34,271 bases of DNA, from contig JAOIOX010000009.1 in NCBI GenBank assembly GCA_028140765.1, forward strand, positions 1 through 34,271. The letters are read 5' to 3'. Positions 1 through 7,501 of the stretch are shown piece after piece; position 1 is the stretch's first letter; each line of letters starts with the position of its first letter. This DNA comes from Prochlorococcus sp. AH-736-N03. Lineage in GTDB: Bacteria; Cyanobacteriota; Cyanobacteriia; PCC-6307; Cyanobiaceae. A program made the translations under genes and the position numbers. Below the pieces are notes generated by a model. The model ran no database searches. It was not told the DNA's origin and was given only the letters and a program-made list of their open reading frames with translations.

Positions 1-2
1 TT

Positions 3-221
3 TATGTAGAAAAGTTTGCAAAACATAATTCAACTATATGGACATGGCTTAAGAAAGCTAACAGCTTGAGGAGATATGGTAAACAAAAAACTGATGGAAT
101 AAATGGACTTATCCAGAATCTTGGCCTTGATGGTTTAGAGACTGAAAATCATTTCGATCCTAAAAATGATGATCTTGCGGATTGGTTTAGTGGATCTCCT
201 GATTGGGTGAGGAGGAGCTAA
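3..221 (+). CDS. C-terminal fragment of a protein entering from the left edge (…DLADWFSGSPDWVRRS*), function unknown
   Basis: Open frame from base 3 to TAA at 219-221; no start inside window. Confidence 0.6.
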   Translation, partial: YVEKFAKHNSTIWTWLKKANSLRRYGKQKTDGINGLIQNLGLDGLETENHFDPKNDDLADWFSGSPDWVRRS

Positions 222-248
222 TTGCCCTTAGATTAAAATTAATTCAAA

Positions 249-419
249 TTAATAATGAAAAAAGGGAACTTCCTCCACTTGTCTTGGAGCATAATCACAA
301 ATACCGAATTGCATACATTCCATTTGAGCATCAGTTAGTTTTCTTTCAATTGATAACATATCAAACAAACCACCAATTACATGTTGAATTTTATTTTTAA
401 TTAGATTTCCATAATGCAT
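249..419 (-). CDS. small hypothetical protein, 56 aa (MHYGNLIKNKIQHVIGGLFDMLSIERKLTDAQMECMQFGICDYAPRQVEEVPFFHY)
   Basis: Hand translation; more protein-like than the + strand ORF 203..400 that it overlaps. Confidence 0.55.
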   Translation of the reverse strand: MHYGNLIKNKIQHVIGGLFDMLSIERKLTDAQMECMQFGICDYAPRQVEEVPFFHY

Positions 420-608
420 AATTAACCCCCTTTTGTAGAACTTATTTAGTATTAGTTATGTTCAAGAATCAAGAGTTTTAATACCTAAAATACAAACTAT
501 AAATTAATCGTTTTTAAAATATTTCACTAATTTCATAATCAGTATTTTTGCTCTATGAAATTTTAGTTATAACCTCTAGGTTAGAACCACTGATTGAGGT
601 TTAACTTC

Positions 609-716
609 ATGAGTACGTACAAAACGAAATACTTTAAAAACATAAAAAAGATTAATAATACTCTTTGGTTGGATAAATTAATTAATCAACTTGAGAAAAA
701 ATCAAAGGGAGTTTGA
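609..716 (+). CDS. microprotein, 35 aa (MSTYKTKYFKNIKKINNTLWLDKLINQLEKKSKGV)
   Basis: Hand translation; shares MST…NTxWLDxLIN pattern with ORF 1514..1630. Confidence 0.5.
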   Translation: MSTYKTKYFKNIKKINNTLWLDKLINQLEKKSKGV

Positions 717-718
717 TC

Positions 719-883
719 ATGAATACATTTAGAAATAAACACTTCAAAAATGAATTAGATCCAAAGTATGCCTTTTATGATTGTCTACGTAGTTGCGAAA
801 TTAAGAGTAATTCTGAAAAGTCTTTAGAAGAATGCGTCGAAAATTGTGAACCAAGGCCATTACCAGAGAATCTCGATGGCTAA
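719..883 (+). CDS. twin-CX3C microprotein, 54 aa (…FYDCLRSCEIKSNSEKSLEECVENCEPRPLPENLDG)
   Basis: Hand translation; AAGGGAG SD-like sequence upstream; CX3C-X12-CX3C. Confidence 0.6.
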   Translation: MNTFRNKHFKNELDPKYAFYDCLRSCEIKSNSEKSLEECVENCEPRPLPENLDG

Positions 884-960
884 AAATAGGAATTTAAATT
901 CTATTCAATACTTATTCTGCCGTTATAAGGTTTTTATATAAATTTAAGGAGGGTAATCTT

Positions 961-1044
961 ATGACCAACCTTGCAATTGAGCTACTTCTTCTAATTATAG
1001 TTTTAGTTAATTTTGGAACGATCCTTACCGCTAAAATTTATTAA
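961..1044 (+). CDS. single-TM microprotein, 27 aa (MTNLAIELLLLIIVLVNFGTILTAKIY)
   Basis: ATG preceded by AAGGAGGG; hydrophobic; resembles ORF at 3287..3388 on the minus strand. Confidence 0.5.
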   Translation: MTNLAIELLLLIIVLVNFGTILTAKIY

Positions 1045-1513
1045 CAATCAGTAAAAGAAATTCAACATAAGAGATTATTTTGTAGTGAATCTATAAGTAA
1101 CCCATATTGTGTTTTTTAATAAATTAATTCCAAACTAATAACTCTCAAAATAGAGACCAACTTAAAAGATTAGGTCCACCAAAACTAAAAATAAGGTGTA
1201 TAAGGCACTTCTGTTTTTAATGAATCTCCGTAGTAACTTTCAGCTGACTTTAATAGGATCCAATAAATAAAATTCAGAAATGATTTTTCCATAGGAACAT
1301 CTATACCTTTACTAATTCAAATCAGAATTTCAAATAAAAACATCGTAGAAAATACTTAACTGAAGAGATTTAGATTTTCTTGGTTAATTTGTGATTGCTA
1401 GGTTTGTATGAAATGCTACTAAAGCTTGTTTTATCAAGCTATTTAGAAATATTGCTTATTGATTCCTTTAATTTCTGAAGATATATTAAATAAACTATAA
1501 AAGTAAGAAATTG

Positions 1514-1630
1514 ATGAGTACTCAAAAAAGCCAAAGGCATAAAAGACAAGAGCAAAATAATACAAAATGGTTAGATGAATTGATCAATAAGATTGAAAGC
1601 ATGAAAAACAAAATGTCAAATACTTATTAA
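1514..1630 (+). CDS. microprotein, 38 aa (MSTQKSQRHKRQEQNNTKWLDELINKIESMKNKMSNTY)
   Basis: Hand translation; similar to 609..716; followed by a terminator hairpin at 1654. Confidence 0.55.
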   Translation: MSTQKSQRHKRQEQNNTKWLDELINKIESMKNKMSNTY

Positions 1631-1653
1631 TCATTCTTCTTACTTTTGTTATC

Positions 1654-1687
1654 AAGTCAGCTTGTAGTTTTCTAGGCTGACTTTTTT
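1654..1687 (+). terminator. Rho-independent-type terminator
   Basis: AAGTCAGC-ttgtagttttctag-GCTGACTT stem followed by T-run. Confidence 0.7.
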
Positions 1688-2556
1688 GATGATTTGATGA
1701 TTTTCCATGCTTCTGATGCAGTGTCTGCATATTGGAAAAGATTTAAATGTTCATCTTCAATTAATCCAAGATCAGCTAAATATTCAAAATTAATTATCTT
1801 ATTCCAATACTCTCTCCCAAAAAGTATGATTGGGATTTTAGTTTTCATTCCTGTTTGACAAAGTGTCAATAGTTCAAATAATTCATCTAGTGTTCCAAAA
1901 CCTCCAGGGAAAAAAACGGCAGCTACTGATCTCATAACAAAATGGATCTTTCTTAATGCAAAATAATTAAATTTAAAGCAAAGACCGGGAGTTATAAAAG
2001 CATTTGGTATTTGTTCATTAGGGAGACTTACATTTAACCCTATAGACTTACAATTTGCGTCAAATGCACCTCTATTAGCAGCTTCCATAATTCCTGGCCC
2101 CCCACCTGTAACAATCACATGAGAATTACAGTTTTTATTTTGATTATTAATTGAAGCAAGTTTAGAAAACTCCCTTGCAGATTGATAGTAATTACTCATT
2201 AGAAGCAAATTTTCTAATCTATTTAAATTTCTTTTTAGAAGTATCTATTTCTGATTTTTTTTAATTAATTCTTTTATATTTTCAATTCTCTTTTTTGTAT
2301 TTGATTTTTCCGCAATGCTTGCACCTCCAAAAATAATTATAGTTGAGAGAATTTTATTTTCTTCAAGGATTAAATCTGGTTTAGTAATTTCAAGAAGCAT
2401 TCTAACTCCACGCATTTCATTTCGGCTTAGTAGGCTAATATCTTCGTGAGCCAACTTATAAGTATCAGAATTAATAATTAAATTCAGATTGTTTAAATTA
2501 TTACTATGGGATATATTTTTGTTCATTTCAAACAAGAGTTTTAACTTTTCTTTCAA
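1672..2556 (-). pseudogene. LOG/TIGR00730-family (lysine decarboxylase-like Rossmann) protein interrupted by an in-frame TAG at 2245-2247
   Basis: ORFs 2245..2556 (YKLAHEDISLLSRNEMRGVRMLLEITKPDLILEE…IIFGGA) and 1672..2208 (VTGGGPGIMEAANRGA…FFPGGFGTLDELFE) lie in the same frame with only the TAG between them. Confidence 0.75.
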
Positions 2557-3046
2557 GAGGATTAAAATAGACTCTTTTGATTTTGTTATTTTCGTAAATC
2601 CAATAAATAGGCGGACTTTTTCTTGCCTTAATTAAATTAATTTTGTTTAATTTTTGAGGGATAAATTCTTTAGCAGGATCAAAAAATTTATCTCTTTTGG
2701 GTTGGTTTAAAACAATACTCCCTTCTTTCCCTGAGATAGATCTGTGATAAGTTCCTATAGGAATTTCTAATGCTCCCATAGATCTATTTAAATAAATCAC
2801 ATGATGAGGTTCATCCCAGGAAGGATTTATTAAAACAAATTTCCTTTCACCAGTGATAACTAAATTGTGGTCAATTTGATGATTGTGAACGTAATATTGC
2901 TCATCTTTTAAATCATCTGGAGGAGATATAGCTTCCCCAGAATGGATCACAACATCAGAACCATTAGAACTATCCATGCCTGCATCAAAAAATGTGACTT
3001 TTGGAGTCTCTCTAAAAATATTTATTGGGAAGAATCTTAATTCCAT
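2528..3046 (-). CDS. conserved hypothetical protein, cupin-like β-rich (HNHQIDHNLVITGER…HHVIYL)
   Basis: 172 aa ORF; stop adjacent to the start of the LOG-family gene. Confidence 0.6.
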   Translation of the reverse strand: MELRFFPINIFRETPKVTFFDAGMDSSNGSDVVIHSGEAISPPDDLKDEQYYVHNHQIDHNLVITGERKFVLINPSWDEPHHVIYLNRSMGALEIPIGTYHRSISGKEGSIVLNQPKRDKFFDPAKEFIPQKLNKINLIKARKSPPIYWIYENNKIKRVYFNPLERKVKTLV

Positions 3047-3124
3047 AGTGCTAACTCCCTTTTAGAAAATTTAAAATACTAATAAAAATTTATTTACTTT
3101 TAAAAAACAGCTATTTTTTGATTT

Positions 3125-3271
3125 CTAATTGCAACAAACTAAACAATCTTCTTGATTAGGATAATCTATACATTCTTTGTTTAAAGTTCCTTTTAAGAAA
3201 TCTACTTTCTTAACATAATCAAGATCTTTTAATTCTTTTTTTGGAACCGTGAACTGAGTTTGTAGTTTCAT
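3125..3271 (-). CDS. Cys microprotein, 48 aa (MKLQTQFTVPKKELKDLDYVKKVDFLKGTLNKECIDYPNQEDCLVCCN)
   Basis: Hand translation; C-x3-P-x4-C-x2-C tail shared with 3475..3627. Confidence 0.65.
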   Translation of the reverse strand: MKLQTQFTVPKKELKDLDYVKKVDFLKGTLNKECIDYPNQEDCLVCCN

Positions 3272-3286
3272 TTTCTTTTCTCCTAA

Positions 3287-3388
3287 TTAATACTGTTTCT
3301 TGAATCCATTCCAAGTTTGAGAAAACCTTAATCCCATATAAGAAATTAAAATTGTCCAAAATAAAATTTCTATACCTAAATTAGTAAT
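3287..3388 (-). CDS. single-TM microprotein with possible ATT start, 33 aa (I/M-TNLGIEILFWTILISYMGLRFSQTWNGFKKQY)
   Basis: AGGAGG 8 nt upstream of ATT; no ATG/GTG/TTG available after the upstream in-frame stop except internal ATG; similar to 961..1044 product. Confidence 0.4.
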   Translation of the reverse strand: MTNLGIEILFWTILISYMGLRFSQTWNGFKKQY

Positions 3389-3474
3389 TTGCTTGGCCTC
3401 CTTTCTATCTGATTATTCTTTAGTACGGGTATTATGTAAAAATCAAGCGTAAGAATACCTAAAATTTAAATTTT

Positions 3475-3627
3475 TTAATCACAAAAAATCTTGCAATGGT
3501 TGTTACTCGGATGTTCTGTACATTCATTATTCCAATAAGCTTCAATTTTTTTGAGCTTATTGTTAAATGAAAGGTCTTTTTTATCCAAATTAATTTCTTG
3601 GATAGTAAATATGTCATTTAGTGCCAT
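3475..3627 (-). CDS. Cys microprotein, 50 aa (MALNDIFTIQEINLDKKDLSFNNKLKKIEAYWNNECTEHPSNNHCKIFCD)
   Basis: C-terminal part of track ORF 3475..3738; internal Met start gives size match to 3125..3271 product. Confidence 0.6.
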   Translation of the reverse strand: MALNDIFTIQEINLDKKDLSFNNKLKKIEAYWNNECTEHPSNNHCKIFCD

Positions 3628-3993
3628 AAGACTTACCCCTTGTCTACAACTATGTTCTAATTCATTTGTAGAGTAAATTTCAAGTTTTATGTGTGCGGTT
3701 AGAGGAACAAAATTGTACGGATTAAGGATCAAAAACAAATCTCAAATTATGAATAATTGCAAGGAAAATATCTTCAAAAAATTTATTCCATTTTTAAAAA
3801 AATTTGCATAAACTTTGCTAGAAATTTTATTCTCTTAATACCTTCTTATGTCTTAAAGTATCTATCATTCATCTAATCAATCTGGATATTCTCTTAAAAT
3901 CTCAGCAATGTTCTGAGGTTGAATTTCTTTTTGATATTCTCTACAAAAATCAAAAAATTTATCTAAGAAATCTTTATTTAAGAAGATATAAAA

Positions 3994-4089
3994 TTAGCGT
4001 TTCATTTTAAAAGTAAAGTATGCAAACCCACAGAGCAATAAAAGACTCACAACCCCATAAGTAATCGCTATGCCGTACATGTAAGTCAT
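3994..4089 (-). CDS. tiny membrane protein, 31 aa (MTYMYGIAITYGVVSLLLLCGFAYFTFKMKR)
   Basis: Start overlaps stop of 4089..4226 (TAATG). Confidence 0.55.
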   Translation of the reverse strand: MTYMYGIAITYGVVSLLLLCGFAYFTFKMKR

Positions 4090-4226
4090 TAATTTATAAA
4101 GACATAAGCAGAATATAAATAAACTAAGAAAACTCCAATAGCTATGGAACTTCCATAAATAAGAAAGTTCCAAAATCTATATAATTTAGGTTTTTTAAAT
4201 TCTTGTTCTTCTTCTTTAGTAATCAT
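4089..4226 (-). CDS. tiny membrane protein, 45 aa (MITKEEEQEFKKPKLYRFWNFLIYGSSIAIGVFLVYLYSAYVFIN)
   Basis: Start overlaps stop of 4223..4339 (ATGA). Confidence 0.6.
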   Translation of the reverse strand: MITKEEEQEFKKPKLYRFWNFLIYGSSIAIGVFLVYLYSAYVFIN

Positions 4227-4339
4227 TTATTTTCTTTTTCTTTTCTAGCAGCATTACCTTTTGCTCTTAATATCAAAGTTATCGTAAGGGCAGCGCTTAA
4301 TATTACAGCATCAATTAATAGGTGCGGGGAAATATTCAT
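4223..4339 (-). CDS. tiny membrane protein, 38 aa (MNISPHLLIDAVILSAALTITLILRAKGNAARKEKENK)
   Basis: Hand translation; first member of overlapping cassette. Confidence 0.6.
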   Translation of the reverse strand: MNISPHLLIDAVILSAALTITLILRAKGNAARKEKENK

Positions 4340-4402
4340 CAGCTGAAAAGAGAAATAAGAAGAGTCATTATCTTTTCAGCAATAAATCTATTAAACATTA
4401 AA

Positions 4403-4441
4403 AAAAGAAGGATTTATCCCTCTAAGTTTAGATCGACTGTC
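4403..4441 (-). repeat. leader/promoter-proximal element copy 1 (minus strand GACAGTCGATCTAAACTTAGAGGGATAAATCC…T-run)
   Basis: Near-identical to 7502..7541, also upstream of a minus-strand gene. Confidence 0.55.
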
Positions 4442-4491
4442 AATCAAAGTCTATTTTAGCTTTTAGACTCTCTAAAAAAACAGTATTTTAT

Positions 4492-4647
4492 TTAGCCAGA
4501 GCAAGAGAAGGCACCTGCAAGAATATTTTTAAAAATTGGTGCTTGACGCAAGGCATACAAAAAGAAAGTTGATGATGCGAGAGTAATAGCTATTTTAGAA
4601 ACCTTGTTGACTTTCAAATTTGAGACTTTTGCAAATGCTGAATTCAT
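4492..4647 (-). CDS. small hypothetical protein, 51 aa (MNSAFAKVSNLKVNKVSKIAITLASSTFFLYALRQAPIFKNILAGAFSCSG)
   Basis: Hand translation, amphipathic/TM segment. Confidence 0.5.
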   Translation of the reverse strand: MNSAFAKVSNLKVNKVSKIAITLASSTFFLYALRQAPIFKNILAGAFSCSG

Positions 4648-4723
4648 TTGTTCCTTAATTTATTAATTTTATGTTAGCTGCAAAATTTAAATATTCAGCA
4701 TCAATATTTACTAAAGAATAGTT

Positions 4724-4939
4724 TTATTGCTCTTTTTTCTCAGCTTGCATTTTTACTAGCTCAAATTCTTTTTTAGACACTATTCTGATCTTGTATGCTG
4801 GATATCTTGTCTTCCACCATTTATTGATCGAAATAGCTACTCCTTCTAAATCTTGGGTACAAATATTGACCCATAAAATCTTAGTTTCAACTTCTTTATG
4901 AAATTCCCAACTCGTAGGTGACGCCATTAATAATCGCAA
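4724..4939 (-). CDS. conserved small hypothetical protein
   Basis: Track ORF 71 aa; start may be internal (MASPTSWEFHKEVETKILW). Confidence 0.6.
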   Translation of the reverse strand: MRLLMASPTSWEFHKEVETKILWVNICTQDLEGVAISINKWWKTRYPAYKIRIVSKKEFELVKMQAEKKEQ

Positions 4940-5253
4940 ATGAAAAAATTCAATAAATTATGGGAAATGGTCCATAAGCTAAAACTTTTGTTTTTTAATA
5001 AGAAGATTTAGTTAAAGATATAAAATTATCATAAATAGGTAATAAAAAACTTTTAACAAAAGATTTAGATCACTTTCGCCTTCTGGGAAAGTATTACTTT
5101 AATTTTAGAAATAGTTTCAATTTAAAAAATTTCTCCGCAAAGAAGGGGCCAAAAATTGACCCCTCTTGGTGAAACTCTTCCAAAGAAACACCATTAAAAG
5201 CTTACTCTGAAAGTTGCAAAGTTAAACAAATTAACAAAATCAATATTTACAAT

Positions 5254-5463
5254 TTATGCGGCCTTTTTAAAAGGGTTCATATTCCTTAAAAAGTTATTAC
5301 TTTTGCGGGTACTCATTTTTCTATATCTTTGATTTATATCCAGGATATACTTTCTAGCTTTCTTATCACTTTCAATTTTCTTTTTTCGAAGACGTAAAGC
5401 CCTTAAATCATCTATGGACAGGAGGCCATCATCTTCATTGAAATTTAAATGATCAAATTGCAT
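5254..5463 (-). CDS. small hypothetical protein
   Basis: Track ORF 69 aa, basic. Confidence 0.55.
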   Translation of the reverse strand: MQFDHLNFNEDDGLLSIDDLRALRLRKKKIESDKKARKYILDINQRYRKMSTRKSNNFLRNMNPFKKAA

Positions 5464-5853
5464 CAGTTTAAGAAATTAAGTTTCTTCTTTAAGTGCAAGA
5501 TTAACAACCTTATCTTTATTTGCAATAGAGATAATTAACCAACCTAAATCAAATTAGTTATTCAATTTTCAGAAAGCTATTAATTTAAGTGTTAAAAACT
5601 TTCTAAAATCAAGAAAAACTTTTGATTGAATTAGATGGAACTTCTACAGATACAAATGATTCTCCATAATGAGATTCGGCTGATCTAATCAGTAACCAGT
5701 AAAAGAAATTTACTAAAGCTTTCTCCACTAGGATTTAGTAACTAATTTAAATAAACTCATCATTTTTGTAATAGCAATATACAAAATAAATTTATTGCGC
5801 AATCAAGATATTTACCTTATAAAGCATAGTTTCATATTAATTAAGAAAAATTT

Positions 5854-5920
5854 GCACCCTAAGACTTTAGTCAGAGGAATAAATCCTCGTGGAGTATTGG
5901 ACTTTAGCCCGCTCTAATTT
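5854..5920 (+). ncRNA. candidate structured RNA / mobile-element end remnant (strand uncertain)
   Basis: GC-rich patch GCACCCTAAGACTTTAGTCAGAGGAATAAATCCTCGTGGAGTATTGGACTTTAGCCCGCTC with GACT/AGTC and GAGGA/TCCTC hairpins, followed by TTTTTT. Confidence 0.3.
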
Positions 5921-6075
5921 TTTAACAAAAGAAAAATAGTACTGCAAGGTAACTAGATCACCAAATATTCTATTTATTCTGAATAAGCCTTTATTGGTTA
6001 ATGGATGAAGAGTATTTGAGCATATTTTTTGTGTTGATCATTGTATAAATGTGATACAAAACTTTAGTTATATCA

Positions 6076-6249
6076 ATGGTTTCAGTATTTTTGCTCATTG
6101 ATATATTCATTCTTAGAATAATATTATTATTAATGCCTAAAGAAGGTTTAATTTTGAAAAAAATAATTAAATTTCTTAAACTACTTAAGAGAAGAATTGA
6201 AATTCACAATGCAGAGACTGAATTGAAATTTATATTGGAAAATAAATAA
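6076..6249 (+). CDS. small membrane protein, 57 aa (or 38 aa from 6133)
   Basis: MVSVFLLIDIFILRIILLLMPKEGLILKKIIKFLKLLKRRIEIHNAETELKFILENK. Confidence 0.5.
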   Translation: MVSVFLLIDIFILRIILLLMPKEGLILKKIIKFLKLLKRRIEIHNAETELKFILENK

Positions 6250-6395
6250 TGGGGTTCCCACATTGCCCTATTTGTGTAGTTCTAGCATTTCTTTCAGTTT
6301 TTATGGGAGTTACTCGTAGTTATATGTTCTATATTCTTATTCGGGAGTTTTTGAGAGCCGATTCTACTTTTAAATTGAAGTTTAGTTCCTATTAA
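6249..6395 (+). CDS. small membrane protein, 48 aa (MGFPHCPICVVLAFLSVFMGVTRSYMFYILIREFLRADSTFKLKFSSY)
   Basis: TAATG overlap with upstream ORF. Confidence 0.5.
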   Translation: MGFPHCPICVVLAFLSVFMGVTRSYMFYILIREFLRADSTFKLKFSSY

Positions 6396-6450
6396 TTGTT
6401 GACATCTAAGTATAAATACTTTATAAATAGATTGTAGTGAATACTACAAA

Positions 6451-6531
6451 ATCGTCCGATCTACCATCTGATAGACCGCAGTACGACTCAAGCCATAGGA
6501 CGGGGACTTGAGCAAGTTCAGGAGCTGCATC
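6451..6531 (+). promoter_or_regulatory. candidate structured 5' leader (cis-regulatory RNA) of the DUF4278-like ORF
   Basis: GC-rich; crossing helices CGTCC(6453-6457)/GGACG(6498-6502) and CTCAAG(6487-6492)/CTTGAG(6507-6512); AGGAG at 6520-6524. Confidence 0.5.
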
Positions 6532-6633
6532 ATGGTAAACATGTATTTCAATGGAAAGTCATTCGTATATTGTAGAAAACAAGAAGAAAAGATTATAAAG
6601 CTTACTTATAGAGGATCTATTTACTTGAAATAA
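6532..6633 (+). CDS. DUF4278-like mini-protein, 33 aa (MVNMYFNGKSFVYCRKQEEKIIKLTYRGSIYLK)
   Basis: KLTYRGxxY motif; good SD. Confidence 0.6.
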   Translation: MVNMYFNGKSFVYCRKQEEKIIKLTYRGSIYLK

Positions 6634-6825
6634 GATTTCAAATTTCTTTTTTAAAAAAATTTGGACATTTATTGACGTTTTTGGATTAAGTATTTATTAA
6701 TACTTTATAAGAAGAACTTATGGTGAATATATTTTTTGCCTATTTAAAAATTTATATATTCGTATATTTAGTAACGGGAAATTAATTTTAAAATAATTAA
6801 TTTGTATTTAGATTTTTAAAAGGTT

Positions 6826-6882
6826 ATGCAACCTATTTCTGAGGAACTTTACAAAAAAATAGTTGAGAGTTCTAAAAAATGA
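6826..6882 (+). CDS. possible micro-ORF, 18 aa (MQPISEELYKKIVESSKK)
   Basis: ATGA overlap with next ORF. Confidence 0.25.
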   Translation: MQPISEELYKKIVESSKK

Positions 6883-6953
6883 GTAAGTTACTTATTGCTT
6901 TATTGGCTTTAGATATAGGTGTTAGTCTGTCTAAAGTTTTTATTTTCACCTGA
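6879..6953 (+). CDS. possible tiny membrane protein, 24 aa (MSKLLIALLALDIGVSLSKVFIFT)
   Basis: ATGA overlap with 6826..6882. Confidence 0.3.
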   Translation: MSKLLIALLALDIGVSLSKVFIFT

Positions 6954-7034
6954 AAATCAAATTTCCTTAGCATAAAAGAAGCAATTGTTTTCTAAAACAA
7001 AAAATAATTACTGGGTATTCTTTATTTAATTTAT

Positions 7035-7124
7035 TTATTTTATAAAATAAAAAATTAAACCAATAAAAGAACTACCTACAAGTAGTAGTACCATTAAAAG
7101 AGCTATTAACTTTGCTAATCCCAT
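7035..7124 (-). CDS. tiny membrane protein, 29 aa (MGLAKLIALLMVLLLVGSSFIGLIFYFIK)
   Basis: Overlaps stop of 7115..7501 by 10 nt. Confidence 0.5.
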   Translation of the reverse strand: MGLAKLIALLMVLLLVGSSFIGLIFYFIK

Positions 7125-7501
7125 AAAGATAAATCCGAATTTCCTGTAGATCTTTGCATCCAGTGGATTTTCCAAATATTATTTACTTTTTTAAAAATAG
7201 ATGTGACTGTTGGTAAGTCATCATTAGGTGTCCCTTTATAAGTGAATTTTGAACCTAGCGTAAAAATGCACATTACTATAGTTTCGCTTAAAAATTCGAA
7301 TCGGTGAATTTTGGTTATTTCTGCCTTTTCTTGAACTACATCACCAGTAATCATTTGTTCGAACCCTTTTGCATCTATAGGATTACCACTCGGTCTTATG
7401 AATAAGAAATCTGGAGTCGCATTATTAACAAAAAATGAGGCCATTTTTTTTGGATTAGCAAATTCATTTAATAATGAAATTATTGTTTCTTTATCATTCA
7501 T
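7115..7501 (-). CDS. SnoaL/NTF2-like domain protein
   Basis: 128 aa; pattern …VVMCIFTLGSKFTYKG…DLPTVTSIFKKVNNIWKIHWMQRS. Confidence 0.65.
   Translation of the reverse strand: MNDKETIISLLNEFANPKKMASFFVNNATPDFLFIRPSGNPIDAKGFEQMITGDVVQEKAEITKIHRFEFLSETIVMCIFTLGSKFTYKGTPNDDLPTVTSIFKKVNNIWKIHWMQRSTGNSDLSLWD

Noticed and set aside
203-400. + strand ORF of 65 aa
   Set aside because: Overlaps the end of the partial left-edge CDS and is antisense to a more protein-like minus-strand ORF (249..419)
5671-5745. Inverted repeat TTACTAAA…TTTAGTAA
   Set aside because: Short AT-only arms expected by chance at this base composition
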